From assembly GCA_965221795.1 (NCBI GenBank), contig OZ244914.1, forward strand, positions 2,790,001 through 2,854,000: a stretch of 64,000 nucleotides of DNA, given 5' to 3'. Shown here one piece after another: positions 43,907 to 52,340 of the stretch. A program made the translations under genes and the position numbers. The DNA is from VYFG01 sp965221795 (GTDB lineage Bacteria; Pseudomonadota; Gammaproteobacteria; Arenicellales; Poriferihabitantaceae). The notes under the pieces were generated by a model. It had not been told where the DNA came from, ran no database searches, and saw only the letters and a list, made by a program, of their open reading frames with translations. Each line of letters begins with the position of its first letter. Positions within the stretch are counted from its first letter, which is position 1.

Positions 43907-45229
43907 ATGACGACTCACCAAACGGGCCGGATGCTGGCGGTCCTGATCCTGACCGGTTGCGTTTCCGGCGTGACCATCGCCAGAGCGAACGGTACAGATG
44001 CCGACTCCCTTTGGAACTATTCCCTGGACACCGCGCGGCAGTGTCAGGGAGCCATGAATGACGGTATGAAATCCGCCGCCGCCTGTTTCCTCGGCGACGG
44101 CATCAACCGCCTGTTCGATCAGGGCATTGGGTTGGCCAACCAACGCGGCAAGGAAGCCTTCGGGGAGCACTTCTCGATCACCGGCGACGTGAACTGGATC
44201 CCGGACGTGGGCAGCACCGGCGGGCTGGATATGGTCACCCCGTTTGCATTCGCCACCCCGGCGACTGACGGGACCGGAATCCGTTCCGCGGCCTTCCTGC
44301 AGCAGGGGGTCACCCGATGGCGTGATGAATTCGGCACTCTGCGCAACGACCTGCGCCATGGCCTGGTGCACCGGTTCCGCGTGGGCGACAAGCCCGACTC
44401 GGATGTGGTGGGGCTTTCGTCGTTCTACCTGCAGAGTGCCGAGCATGGGCACGAAGTGCTGGCCCTGGGGCTGGATTACTTCGGACGGTGGGGGACCGGG
44501 GAACTGCGGTACTTCGCCCCGACCACCGGCTGGACGATGGTCCGGCCCGGACATGAGGAAAGGCCCCTGGAGGGCGTGGAGTTGGGAACCCGGCTGCATC
44601 TGACCACCACGGTCGACCTGTCGGTGACCGGCTACCAGTGGGAAGCGGAGGACGGATCGGGCGACCGGAACCGGGGTACCCGCCTGGGATTCAACTGGCG
44701 GCCCCATCCGTGGTTGTCGTTCGACACCACCTGGGACGGCGGGGGCGGCGATGATACCATGGCCGCCGGGATGCATCTGAACATACCGCTGGGCCCTCGC
44801 CTCAAAAAACCCCGTTGGGAATGGTTCGGGGTGGCCGGGGGCGGCCACTCCGGCCCGGCCAATATGTACCAGGCCGTGCCGCAAATCGGCCCGATTCGGG
44901 TGGCCTCCCGATCCGTCCCGGTGGTCTCGACTACCGGAGACGGTGAGGTACGCGCCCGATTCGTGGAGCCTTCGGTGGAAAGCGGGAATATTGTGACCGT
45001 GGAAGTGTTCGTTACGGAACCGGCCGAGCGGGATCTCACGGTGACGGTGAGGTTGGAACCGGGGGCAACGGCACCCGCCGCCATTCCCGGGGAGGATTAC
45101 GTGGACCAACCTAGGCAGGCAACGATCACTCAGGGGACTACCCGCATCGTGGTTTCCTTTGAGCTGATCCGGAATGACGGCATGCAGGAACCCCGGAGCC
45201 TCGGGGTTTCGGTTGCCGTTGCATCGTGA
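43907..45229 (+). CDS. Inverse-autotransporter-like outer-membrane barrel with Calx-beta domain
   Basis: A 440-residue envelope protein. The N-terminus is a signal sequence with a lipobox-like LTGC (residues 15-18). Residues about 70-310 are beta-rich and resemble the barrel of intimin/invasin-type inverse autotransporters (FGRWGTGELRYFAPTTGW, then ERPLEGVELGTRLHLT and LGFNWRPHPWLSFDTTWDGG). Residues about 355-435 look like one Calx-beta domain (VTVEVFVTEPAERDLTVTV, GEDYVDQ, ITQGTTRIVVSFELI). The ATG 43907 has GGAG 8 bases upstream; longer in-frame starts lie inside the structured leader. A lipoprotein gene follows after 29 bases. A surface or adhesion role is inferred. Confidence 0.75.
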   Translation: MTTHQTGRMLAVLILTGCVSGVTIARANGTDADSLWNYSLDTARQCQGAMNDGMKSAAACFLGDGINRLFDQGIGLANQRGKEAFGEHFSITGDVNWIPDVGSTGGLDMVTPFAFATPATDGTGIRSAAFLQQGVTRWRDEFGTLRNDLRHGLVHRFRVGDKPDSDVVGLSSFYLQSAEHGHEVLALGLDYFGRWGTGELRYFAPTTGWTMVRPGHEERPLEGVELGTRLHLTTTVDLSVTGYQWEAEDGSGDRNRGTRLGFNWRPHPWLSFDTTWDGGGGDDTMAAGMHLNIPLGPRLKKPRWEWFGVAGGGHSGPANMYQAVPQIGPIRVASRSVPVVSTTGDGEVRARFVEPSVESGNIVTVEVFVTEPAERDLTVTVRLEPGATAPAAIPGEDYVDQPRQATITQGTTRIVVSFELIRNDGMQEPRSLGVSVAVAS

Positions 45230-45258
45230 TTCACCGCCCTGACCAGAGAGATTCCAGT

Positions 45259-46662
45259 ATGAACAATATCTACCTGAAACTGGCCGCGTTGTTAGTCGCC
45301 TTGCTTGTCCTGACATCCTGCGGCGGCGGGGGCGGTGGTGGAAACAACCCAGATTCCACTCCTCCGGCCGAGACTATGATTACACCGCCCGGGAGTGGTG
45401 ATGTCAGCGACAACGAGGGACCACCGGCAGGCCATGTGGACGAACCGGACACGATGGCGGGGGCCAAGACCATCGCATCAGGCGAGACGGTAACAGGGTA
45501 CTTCGACGGACCGGGAGACGTGGACTATCTGCGCCTTCCGCTTTCGCCGGGCTTGAATGAAATCGACTTGGATCTGGACGTTCCCAATGGAACTGAAATC
45601 ACAGTGCTGGACGGAAACGGAAATGTTGTGTTCATGGAAGTTGTACAGCAAGGTTCGGTAGGGTCCGTTAGTAGTTTTGGCAAACAGGCACTATCTATAC
45701 AGGGGCAGCCTCTAGAGGTAAAGGCTACCAGAAAGGTGGTGACCTATTGCGGCGATGAAACCTGTGAAGCCATAGTCAAATTGGCAAAAAAAGTCGGTAC
45801 CGGCGCTGGCAAGGGAGCAAAGTGGCTTCTGAAATGGACATCCGGTGGAAAAACGGTTCAAGCAATTATCAAAATAATAAATCGAACTCCCTTGAAACTC
45901 GAATTCGGCTTGACAGTCGAAGCGGTGAATTTCGATTTGAAATCCTTTGCCGAGTGTTCATTCAATGCTGCTGTAAGTCCGGCAACAATTTCCGAGTGTA
46001 CAAAAGACATTCAGTTTGAGCTCAAGCACGTAATCGGGTCTAGTGTTCAAGTGGCCGGCAAAACGCTTACCGGGTGGAGAGTTGAGAGTGGTATTTTCAA
46101 AGGCAGCAGCCCCGGATGCGGCGCAGAACCCGGGGAATATCAAGCTGTTTTTGGAACAAGACTTAGGACCGAACAACTTGGAAAAAAAACCAATGGCCCG
46201 GAATTAGTCGTACCCATCACTGCAAAAGACAATTGCAAAGACGGCTCCAGGAGTGGTGATCGGTCGAATAATAATTCCGGGAGTGGTGATCGGTCGGGGG
46301 CGAATAACAGTTCTGACTATTTGAACGGTCCAATTCCTAGTCGGTATCGAAATCCCCCCGCTAATGAATGCTACGCAGTAGCGGAACTTGAATTCGACTC
46401 ACCACGACTTGGAAACGACGGCACAACATACTACAACAAGCATTGGTACAGCGGGAGTGATCGGGCTGGGTGGGAATACATAAACAATGGCTGCTTCACC
46501 ACAACGCGGACTCTAGCGGAAGCAAAAAAAGGGGCAGAAACCGACGCTTTAGAAACTTGTTCCGGTTTGAATAGGTATTGGAATCCAACAAGAAGTTGCG
46601 AGCTAGTATTTTCGGTATGTGGTCCCTTAGAACGTGGTGGAGGGGTCTGCGGACAAAGATAG
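45259..46662 (+). CDS. Lipoprotein with PPC-like domain, unknown function
   Basis: A 467-residue exported lipoprotein. The signal peptide ends in the lipobox LTSC, followed by seven glycines as a flexible linker. Residues about 70-120 look like a bacterial pre-peptidase C-terminal (PPC) domain (IASGETVTGYFDGPGDVDYL). The rest has many cysteines and no recognised fold, then a Ser/Gly/Asn linker with a 10-residue repeat, and a Cys-rich C-terminal domain (ECYAVAELEFDSPRLGNDGT to CELVFSVCG). Base composition drops in G+C from about 45600 on, suggesting a mosaic gene. It lies 29 bases behind the barrel gene and likely forms a pair with it. Confidence 0.75.
   Translation: MNNIYLKLAALLVALLVLTSCGGGGGGGNNPDSTPPAETMITPPGSGDVSDNEGPPAGHVDEPDTMAGAKTIASGETVTGYFDGPGDVDYLRLPLSPGLNEIDLDLDVPNGTEITVLDGNGNVVFMEVVQQGSVGSVSSFGKQALSIQGQPLEVKATRKVVTYCGDETCEAIVKLAKKVGTGAGKGAKWLLKWTSGGKTVQAIIKIINRTPLKLEFGLTVEAVNFDLKSFAECSFNAAVSPATISECTKDIQFELKHVIGSSVQVAGKTLTGWRVESGIFKGSSPGCGAEPGEYQAVFGTRLRTEQLGKKTNGPELVVPITAKDNCKDGSRSGDRSNNNSGSGDRSGANNSSDYLNGPIPSRYRNPPANECYAVAELEFDSPRLGNDGTTYYNKHWYSGSDRAGWEYINNGCFTTTRTLAEAKKGAETDALETCSGLNRYWNPTRSCELVFSVCGPLERGGGVCGQR
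46246..46305 (+). repeat. Two 30-bp in-frame repeats in the lipoprotein linker
   Basis: The units at 46246-46275 and 46276-46305 share their first 20 bases apart from one change and encode SRSGDRSNNN and SGSGDRSGAN. They form a flexible hydrophilic linker and could vary in copy number. Confidence 0.7.
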
Positions 46663-46699
46663 ATTCCGCTTGGACCTTCGAACTCCGGCCCTGAACCCG

Positions 46700-46910
46700 C
46701 CGGGGTATTTTTTCCGCGCCCCGGATTGCGCCCGAGGCGGTGCACGTTACCCGCCCGTACCGTCCGCGCCACCGTTCGCTCGAAGCCCTCCACTCCATGG
46801 CGGAGAACCCGGTCCAGGCCGCGGTGCTCCAGGTTATGGATCGCCGACTAGATCGCCGGATGCCTCGAAAGGACTTCGAGGGCATCCCGCGCCCGGCGTA
46901 CCCGGTGGAA
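46700..46910 (-). pseudogene. Decayed transposase C-terminus
   Basis: On the minus strand a frame reads SAIHNLEHRGLDRVLRHGVE then GFERTVARTVRAGNVHRLGR, a pattern typical of the C-terminal end of DDE transposases whose last helix contains NVHRLG or NLRKIG. A stop codon at 46848-46850 interrupts it upstream. The insertion element is dead and truncated. It lies in the 496-base gap between the lipoprotein and TerC genes, where nothing else was found apart from a short plus-strand frame of doubtful value. Confidence 0.55.
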
Positions 46911-47158
46911 CCGGCGCTTGAGCGGCCAGCGACGGGACCTGACTTCGACGGATTCGCTGATATTGGATCTCGCCTTTCTCGAAGCTATACAGAGGAAACC
47001 AATGATCCGCTTTTTCAGGATGCTACCGAGATCCGCTTACTCTGCGGATCTCGACGCCAAACGTGACTCGGTTATGACCCATGCAGGGATATAGCGGTTT
47101 CGTCTCCTACGCCAAACCCGAACTCTTGATCGGTATTGTTGCATATTATCCCCTACAG

Positions 47159-47782
47159 CTATCCGGATGATGCCAGTAATGTGATGATCTCCCCACCACC
47201 TTCGAGAACGAGCCGGATGCCAACATACAGGATAACCAGCAGTCCCAGATAGCCGATCCAGCGATGCGTTTGCAAAAGTGTGGCGATCCAGGAGGCAAAG
47301 AACATCATGAACAGAATCGACAGGGCAAGTCCAATCACCAACAATCCACTGTGACCATCAGCAACGCCTGCGACCGCGAGCACATTATCAAGAGACATCG
47401 AAAGGTCCGCCACGATAATCTGGAAAATCGCAGAGCGCATCGGTGGATTTTCCGGCTCGGTTTCGGTATCGGAAGCTGATGGGTTCGACAATTCCGTTGT
47501 GACTGGATTCCGCAGGTCTTGCCAGAGTTTCCAGCACACCCACAAAAGCAAGAGCCCTCCAATCAGAGTCAGTCCGGTGATGGCCAGTAGCTGTACGGTT
47601 AACAGCGCAAAAACCACCCGCAGAAAAATCGCCGCGCCTACCCCCCAAAGGATAACCTTGCGACGGTATTCCGGTGTGAACCGTGCGGCAACCATGCCGA
47701 TCACGATAGCGTTGTCTCCTGCGAGTACCAGATCTACGAACAGGATCTGGAGCAGTTTGGAGAGCGAGTCAAGGAGTTCCAT
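47159..47782 (-). CDS. TerC/YjbE-family integral membrane protein
   Basis: A 207-residue inner-membrane protein with about seven helices. The two pseudo-repeated family motifs are LVLAGDNAIVIGMVA and DLSMSLDNVLAVAG, which place conserved acids in the membrane. TerC-family proteins are linked to metal (often manganese) export and envelope metalation. No manganese riboswitch was recognised upstream. It is a single gene on the minus strand. Confidence 0.94.
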   Translation of the reverse strand: MELLDSLSKLLQILFVDLVLAGDNAIVIGMVAARFTPEYRRKVILWGVGAAIFLRVVFALLTVQLLAITGLTLIGGLLLLWVCWKLWQDLRNPVTTELSNPSASDTETEPENPPMRSAIFQIIVADLSMSLDNVLAVAGVADGHSGLLVIGLALSILFMMFFASWIATLLQTHRWIGYLGLLVILYVGIRLVLEGGGEIITLLASSG

Positions 47783-48194
47783 GGTATGTTGGTATGTTCC
47801 GAAAAAAAGGAGTAGGGCTTTTTACCCGTTTCATCGAATGTAGGCAACCGATAATTTCGATTTCAGCAAAATGATTCCATCACCGGAGGCAAGGACTCGG
47901 ATCGGAGTTTGAGAGAACGGGGGAAGTACGGGGCGCTCGAACTAGCATGGAGGATGGTCTTTTATCGGCTAGTCGGCAGAAACCTATGCGGCCTTGCCGG
48001 TTCCGGTCCGGCGATTTCTGCGGCTCTCATGCTATGGTCATGACTGTATGACTCCCATCCGGGTTCCTGAAGCATTGGCAGATATGCTGGAGTTCGGGAG
48101 TCAGTTTGTCGGTGGATCACATCTCTGCAGGAGCTTCTCACCACCATCCCTGCAATCTCGATGCACTACAGAAGTAGCCCGGACAACCCAAGGT
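47783..48194. other. 412-base gap, no supported gene
   Basis: It lies between terC and the RDD gene. A plus-strand frame starting at ATG 48048 (MTPIRVPEALADMLEFGSQF) is protein-like for about 35 codons, then becomes disordered and runs into the RDD gene antisense. It could be the start of a decayed gene. The terC promoter must lie near 47790-47850. Confidence 0.35.
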
Positions 48195-48650
48195 TCAATG
48201 CGTAGATGGTGTCATGGAGAGGCGGGAACCGGAAGCGATATCATGCCAGGTGCAGCGATCCGAACGGATCAATGACCAGAAAAAACCAAGCCCGAAGGCC
48301 GTCCATGAAATCAGGGCGACCAGCAAGCGCAGGAATGCCTGACGTCCGCTGATCGGAGAAAACTCTCCCGGAGGGGAGGTTCTTTTTTCCAGTCGGAATT
48401 TCCAGGCTTTCATGCCGATCGTCTGGCCACCATGGCACCAGAACCAGCCAAAGAATGCATAGATCAGAAAGCACAGATAGAGCAAGCGCCCGCTTCGATC
48501 TATCCAGATCGGCCAGAGATGATCCGGCAGCAAGGGAACGGGAACCCAAGCCACAAAAATAACACACAAGAGAACCAGGCTATCATAGATCATTGCGGCC
48601 AGGCGGCGCCAAAGCGGTACCCCGGGGTGAGAGAGGAGGGCATCAGACAT
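48195..48650 (-). CDS. RDD-family membrane protein
   Basis: A 151-residue protein with three transmembrane segments (about 20-40, 52-70 and 108-130). The RDD signature appears as LWRRLAAMIYDSLVLL with the Arg and Asp, and QTIGMKAWKFRLE is the family's central motif. Function is unknown; some RDD proteins take part in ion exchange. It is a single gene just left of the DnaA-box region. Confidence 0.92.
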   Translation of the reverse strand: MSDALLSHPGVPLWRRLAAMIYDSLVLLCVIFVAWVPVPLLPDHLWPIWIDRSGRLLYLCFLIYAFFGWFWCHGGQTIGMKAWKFRLEKRTSPPGEFSPISGRQAFLRLLVALISWTAFGLGFFWSLIRSDRCTWHDIASGSRLSMTPSTH

Positions 48651-48694
48651 CCAACTTACTTTGATTCAGGAAAAACGAAAGCAGAAAAATAGTG

Positions 48695-48905
48695 GCAAAA
48701 GTTATTCACAATCGTTCCCGATTAAAATATTGCGAATATAGCGGTTATTTTTCAGGTTTTTTGTGGCTAAACCATTCTAGTCAATTGATTATAGATGATA
48801 ATCAAGTGAATTTTCGATCATTTTTATTCCCAAACAATCCGCGGGAGTACATTCGACTGCTGCGGGGCTCACTTTATCCACAAAGTTATCCACAGTTTGA
48901 TCCCG
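48695..48905. other. Candidate replication origin or DnaA-controlled region
   Basis: An AT-rich intergenic stretch (clearly richer in A+T than all flanking sequence between 48690 and 48840) holds three perfect DnaA boxes TTATNCACA on the same strand: 48702-48710, 48874-48882 and 48886-48894, the last two 12 bp apart. A further near-match (TTAGCCACA on the other strand) lies near 48761. No supported gene is present; a 73-codon plus-strand frame here is probably chance. No dnaA, gidA or rpmH is in the window, so origin function is not certain. Confidence 0.5.
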
Positions 48906-49008
48906 GACTGTAGGCAGGTGGCAGCGGACGAAATCCAGTTCCAATTCTTGTCGGCATCGTCATCCTTCAAGATAGAATCGATTCACCGACTCCCATCAAT
49001 CTGTGCCG

Positions 49009-50340
49009 ATGATTCTATCCGAGACTTCTGCCGTGAATTTTTCTGATCGCTTGCCGGACTCGGTCGCGGTGGTCGTCATTGGCGGTGGGGTGATTGGGGT
49101 TGCCACGGCTTGGTACCTTTCCCGAGCAGGTGTTCGTGTGCTTCTTTGCGAGAAGGGACGGATCGCTGGCGAACAGTCAAGTCGCAACTGGGGATGGGTG
49201 CGTCAGCAGGGTCGCGACCCTGCGGAACTGCCGATTATGATGGAAAGCAATCGGATCTGGCAAACCCTTGCCAGGGACATCGACTGTGACGTGGGGTTCC
49301 GTCAGCAGGGTGCACTGTACATTGCCGAATCAGACGCTGACCTCGCGTACCATGAGGAGTGGGTGCATTTGGCCGCTGACCATGGTCTCCGGTCTGTGTT
49401 ACTGACCGCAACCGAGGTCCGGGAGAAGGTTCCGGCTCTCCGAGGTCAATGGCTGGGGGGTGTCTTCACTCCGAGTGATGGTCGAGCGGAACCCTTTGAT
49501 GCCGTCCCGGCCCTGGCACGCGACTGCCAGCGGCGGGGGGTAGCGGTGATTGAGCATTGTGCGGTTCGTGGCCTGGAACAGTCGGCTGGACGGCTATCTG
49601 CCGTCATTACCGAACGGGGTGTCGTGCGTTGCGAGAGTGCGGTACTGGCGGGAGGTGCGTGGTCATCCATGCTATTGGGCAGCCTAGGCGTGCGGTTCCC
49701 GCAATTGACGATCAAGTCGACCGTTGCGCGCACGATCCCGGTGCCGGACTTTTTCTCCGGTTGCGCTGCATGTCATGGATTTGCCTTCCGGCGTCGTCTG
49801 GATGGGGGCTATTCTGTCGCTCCATCCGGGTTGCACGAACATATGCTCACCTGCGACAGTTGGCGTTATCTTCCTTCCTTCCGGAAAGTGCTGGTCAGTG
49901 CGATCCCGGGGCTTTGGCTGCGCTGTGGACTGGATGCTCCCGGAGGCCGTTGCTATTCCCGCCAGTGGTCCTTGGATCGACCCACCGCATTCGAACGTCA
50001 ACGGGTTCTGAACCCGAAGCCGGATTCGGGGGTATTGCGCAAACTCGAACAGCGATTGGCAGAACGTATTCCCTTGCTGGCAGGCCAACCCCTACAGGAA
50101 AGCTGGGCCGGCATGATTGATGCGACTCCGGATGTAGTGCCTGTGATGGATCGAATCGAGGCGATCCCGGGCCTGTTTCTCGGCAGCGGTTTCAGTGGTC
50201 ATGGCTTTGGGATTGGTCCCGCTGCCGGGCGAATTCTGGCAGACCTGGTTCAGGACAATCCGCCGGGACATGATCTCACCCGTTTCCGTTTTTCACGGTT
50301 CAGTGACGGCAGCCCGATGGTGATGGGGCCCCGGCTGTAA
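49009..50340 (+). CDS. FAD-dependent oxidoreductase, DadA/GlcD-amine-oxidase-like (DAO family)
   Basis: A 443-residue flavoenzyme. The FAD-binding dinucleotide fold is at the N-terminus (VVVIGGGVIGVATAWYLSRAG followed by VLLCEKGRIAGEQSSRNWGW). The DAO domain ends with a GFSGHGFGIGPAAGRILADL motif that binds the flavin. Such enzymes oxidise D-amino acids, glycine or related amines. The start is uncertain between GTG 49003 and ATG 49009, which differ by two residues. It stands alone, right of the DnaA-box gap and convergent with the Mrp operon. Confidence 0.93.
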   Translation: MILSETSAVNFSDRLPDSVAVVVIGGGVIGVATAWYLSRAGVRVLLCEKGRIAGEQSSRNWGWVRQQGRDPAELPIMMESNRIWQTLARDIDCDVGFRQQGALYIAESDADLAYHEEWVHLAADHGLRSVLLTATEVREKVPALRGQWLGGVFTPSDGRAEPFDAVPALARDCQRRGVAVIEHCAVRGLEQSAGRLSAVITERGVVRCESAVLAGGAWSSMLLGSLGVRFPQLTIKSTVARTIPVPDFFSGCAACHGFAFRRRLDGGYSVAPSGLHEHMLTCDSWRYLPSFRKVLVSAIPGLWLRCGLDAPGGRCYSRQWSLDRPTAFERQRVLNPKPDSGVLRKLEQRLAERIPLLAGQPLQESWAGMIDATPDVVPVMDRIEAIPGLFLGSGFSGHGFGIGPAAGRILADLVQDNPPGHDLTRFRFSRFSDGSPMVMGPRL

Positions 50341-50392
50341 GATCAAGGGGACGGTGCAGGGGAGGCTGGATCCGGAGGATGGATCAGATGCG

Positions 50393-52081
50393 TTACCACA
50401 AGACCCCGGCAATGACCATTGCGGCGAGCATAATGCTGACCCAAAGCACCATTCCCCCACTTGGCCAGGTTCTGGCTAGGATGCCATGGGGCCCGTGATG
50501 GCGATAGAGGCGATGGACCAGGTTTTCGACCCGCGATCGGATTTGCTGTTCCAGCCGCTGGCCGAATTGGGTGGATTTCAGGGCGAATTCGTCTGCGAGC
50601 AATCGTCCGAAGCGGCGATAGAACCAGTCGAAATCGAGACTGATCGTCAGGGTCCGCTTCATCATCGGCAACAAGACAAAGAAGGCAAAGCCCGCGAACA
50701 GCAATAGCTGGCTTTGGGTCACCAGGTGATCCAGGGTATACGGCTGGTATTCCATGGGGAACGGAAGTATCTGGTATAGCGCCGCAGGCCACAGGCCGAT
50801 GGCAATACACAGGAAAGAGAAAATCCACATGCTGAGCCTCATGTTCCATGGGGGGTCATCGGGTCGAAGGCCAGAGTCTTTCTGGAAGAAAACAAACCAG
50901 GGAAACTTGATGCCGGCATGCAGGAATACGCCGGCCGAAGCGGCCAGAAGCAGAAACCAAACCAGCACCAGGCCCTGGTCGGCTGCGGCCGCGGTTTCGA
51001 GCGATTTGGTGACAAAGCCGGAAGTGAAGGGAAAGGCGGAGATGGCCAAGGCACCAATGATTCCATGCACCGTCGTAACCGGCATGGTCTGGAACAGCCC
51101 CCCCAATTCGGTACATTTCCGTTTTCCGGTCATGTACAGCACACTTCCGGCGGACATCAGCAACAGGGCTTTGTAAATGATGTGGGCAAAAGCATGAGCG
51201 GCGGCACCATTCAGGGCCAATTCAGTCCCGATGCCAATGGCACAAACCATAAAACCGACCTGGTTGACAATACTGTAGGCAAGGATACGGCGCATGTCAT
51301 TTTCCAGCAAGGCGTAGAGAATGCCATAGAACACCATGTATAGCCCGACCCAAACGAGGATGTCGGCACCGGGAAACCCCACCCATAGGGCAAAGACGGC
51401 GGTTTTGGTAGTGAAAGCACTGAGAAAGACCATTCCGCTCGGACTGGCTTCCGGGTAGGCATCCGGTATCCATGCGGACAGTGGAGGGGCACCGGCATTG
51501 ATCAGAAAACCAATCAGGATCAGAATATTGGCCGGATGATCCAACGCCATCGGACCGAAATCGACCGAGCCGGTGAACTGGACCCGCCAGATTATGCCGA
51601 CCATCAGCAGCATCCCGCCGAAAAGGTGAACCTGAAGATAGCGAAAGCTGGCTTTCCAGGCCCGTTCGCCGCCCGCAGCCCAGATGATCAGGGTAGAGCC
51701 GAGGGCCATGATTTCCCAATAGATGAACAGGGAGATCAGGTCGCCGCTGAATGTGACCCCGACGGCCGAGCCGGCATAGAGATAGGCAGCGACCAGTTCG
51801 GTCAGCCGGGCATGGCCCATGGCAAACAGGCCTCCTGCAAAGGCCATGATGCAGAAAATCGTGGCAAACAGCCGTCCGCCGGCAGTGGCTTCGATCGGGT
51901 GGACCGAATAGCTCAGAAACGGCAAGGCGATGTGGCTGCCGAGTGGTATGGACCAGACGGCCAACAGCGTGATCAGCGGTAGGACCCAAAGCAGACTTCG
52001 ACGCAGCGTGCCAGAAACCCAGGGCAGTGCCAATGCACCGAGTATCAAAACCAGCCCGGGGGGGAAGGCAAGGTCAATCAT
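50393..52081 (-). CDS. Mrp-type antiporter subunit, MrpD/NuoM-like (last gene of operon)
   Basis: A 562-residue polytopic protein of the proton-conducting NADH-dehydrogenase/MrpA-MrpD family, with about 14 helices. The core has the trans-membrane Lys and Glu region SFRYLQVHLFGGMLLMVGII and the LENDMRRILAYSIVNQVGFM segment shared with NuoL/M/N. The C-terminal extension (residues 460-560) is longer than in MrpD. It is the third large antiporter-like subunit in the operon and overlaps the small upstream gene by 8 bases. Confidence 0.92.
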   Translation of the reverse strand: MIDLAFPPGLVLILGALALPWVSGTLRRSLLWVLPLITLLAVWSIPLGSHIALPFLSYSVHPIEATAGGRLFATIFCIMAFAGGLFAMGHARLTELVAAYLYAGSAVGVTFSGDLISLFIYWEIMALGSTLIIWAAGGERAWKASFRYLQVHLFGGMLLMVGIIWRVQFTGSVDFGPMALDHPANILILIGFLINAGAPPLSAWIPDAYPEASPSGMVFLSAFTTKTAVFALWVGFPGADILVWVGLYMVFYGILYALLENDMRRILAYSIVNQVGFMVCAIGIGTELALNGAAAHAFAHIIYKALLLMSAGSVLYMTGKRKCTELGGLFQTMPVTTVHGIIGALAISAFPFTSGFVTKSLETAAAADQGLVLVWFLLLAASAGVFLHAGIKFPWFVFFQKDSGLRPDDPPWNMRLSMWIFSFLCIAIGLWPAALYQILPFPMEYQPYTLDHLVTQSQLLLFAGFAFFVLLPMMKRTLTISLDFDWFYRRFGRLLADEFALKSTQFGQRLEQQIRSRVENLVHRLYRHHGPHGILARTWPSGGMVLWVSIMLAAMVIAGVLW

Positions 52082-52340
52082 CGTAGTAGGTGTCCTTGCG
52101 CTTCAGCATAACCCCCAGTATCTTGGCTGCAATCACCATGCCGGTACAGGCCAGGAATCCGTACCACGAAAAAAAGCCAAACGAGGTGTCTGCCGAAACT
52201 CCCTGATCCGGGAAATGGGCATGATGGTGGATAAAAAACTCCGGCACCAGGGTCAAGAGTAAGATCCCCATCAGTATCATCCAGAGAATCGGTCGGTTTC
52301 GACGCCGATAGAGCCAGTGCGGGTGCGAGTCGTTGGTCAT
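52074..52340 (-). CDS. Small membrane protein of the Mrp operon
   Basis: An 88-residue protein with two predicted transmembrane segments (RPILWMILMGILLLTLVPEF and GFFSWYGFLACTGMVIAAKI). The ATG 52340 overlaps the previous stop by 4 bases. It is located between two large antiporter subunits and is likely an accessory subunit; similar small genes occur in these operons of sulfur oxidisers. No function is known. Confidence 0.8.
   Translation of the reverse strand: MTNDSHPHWLYRRRNRPILWMILMGILLLTLVPEFFIHHHAHFPDQGVSADTSFGFFSWYGFLACTGMVIAAKILGVMLKRKDTYYDD

Noticed and set aside
43841..45316. Long minus-strand open frame of 491 codons
   Set aside because: It is antisense to the barrel gene and rich in Gly, His, Arg and Pro as expected for a GC-rich shadow.
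48692..48913. 73-codon open frame in the DnaA-box gap
   Set aside because: It is AT-rich with no domain, no ribosome binding site and it contains the DnaA boxes, so it is probably non-coding.
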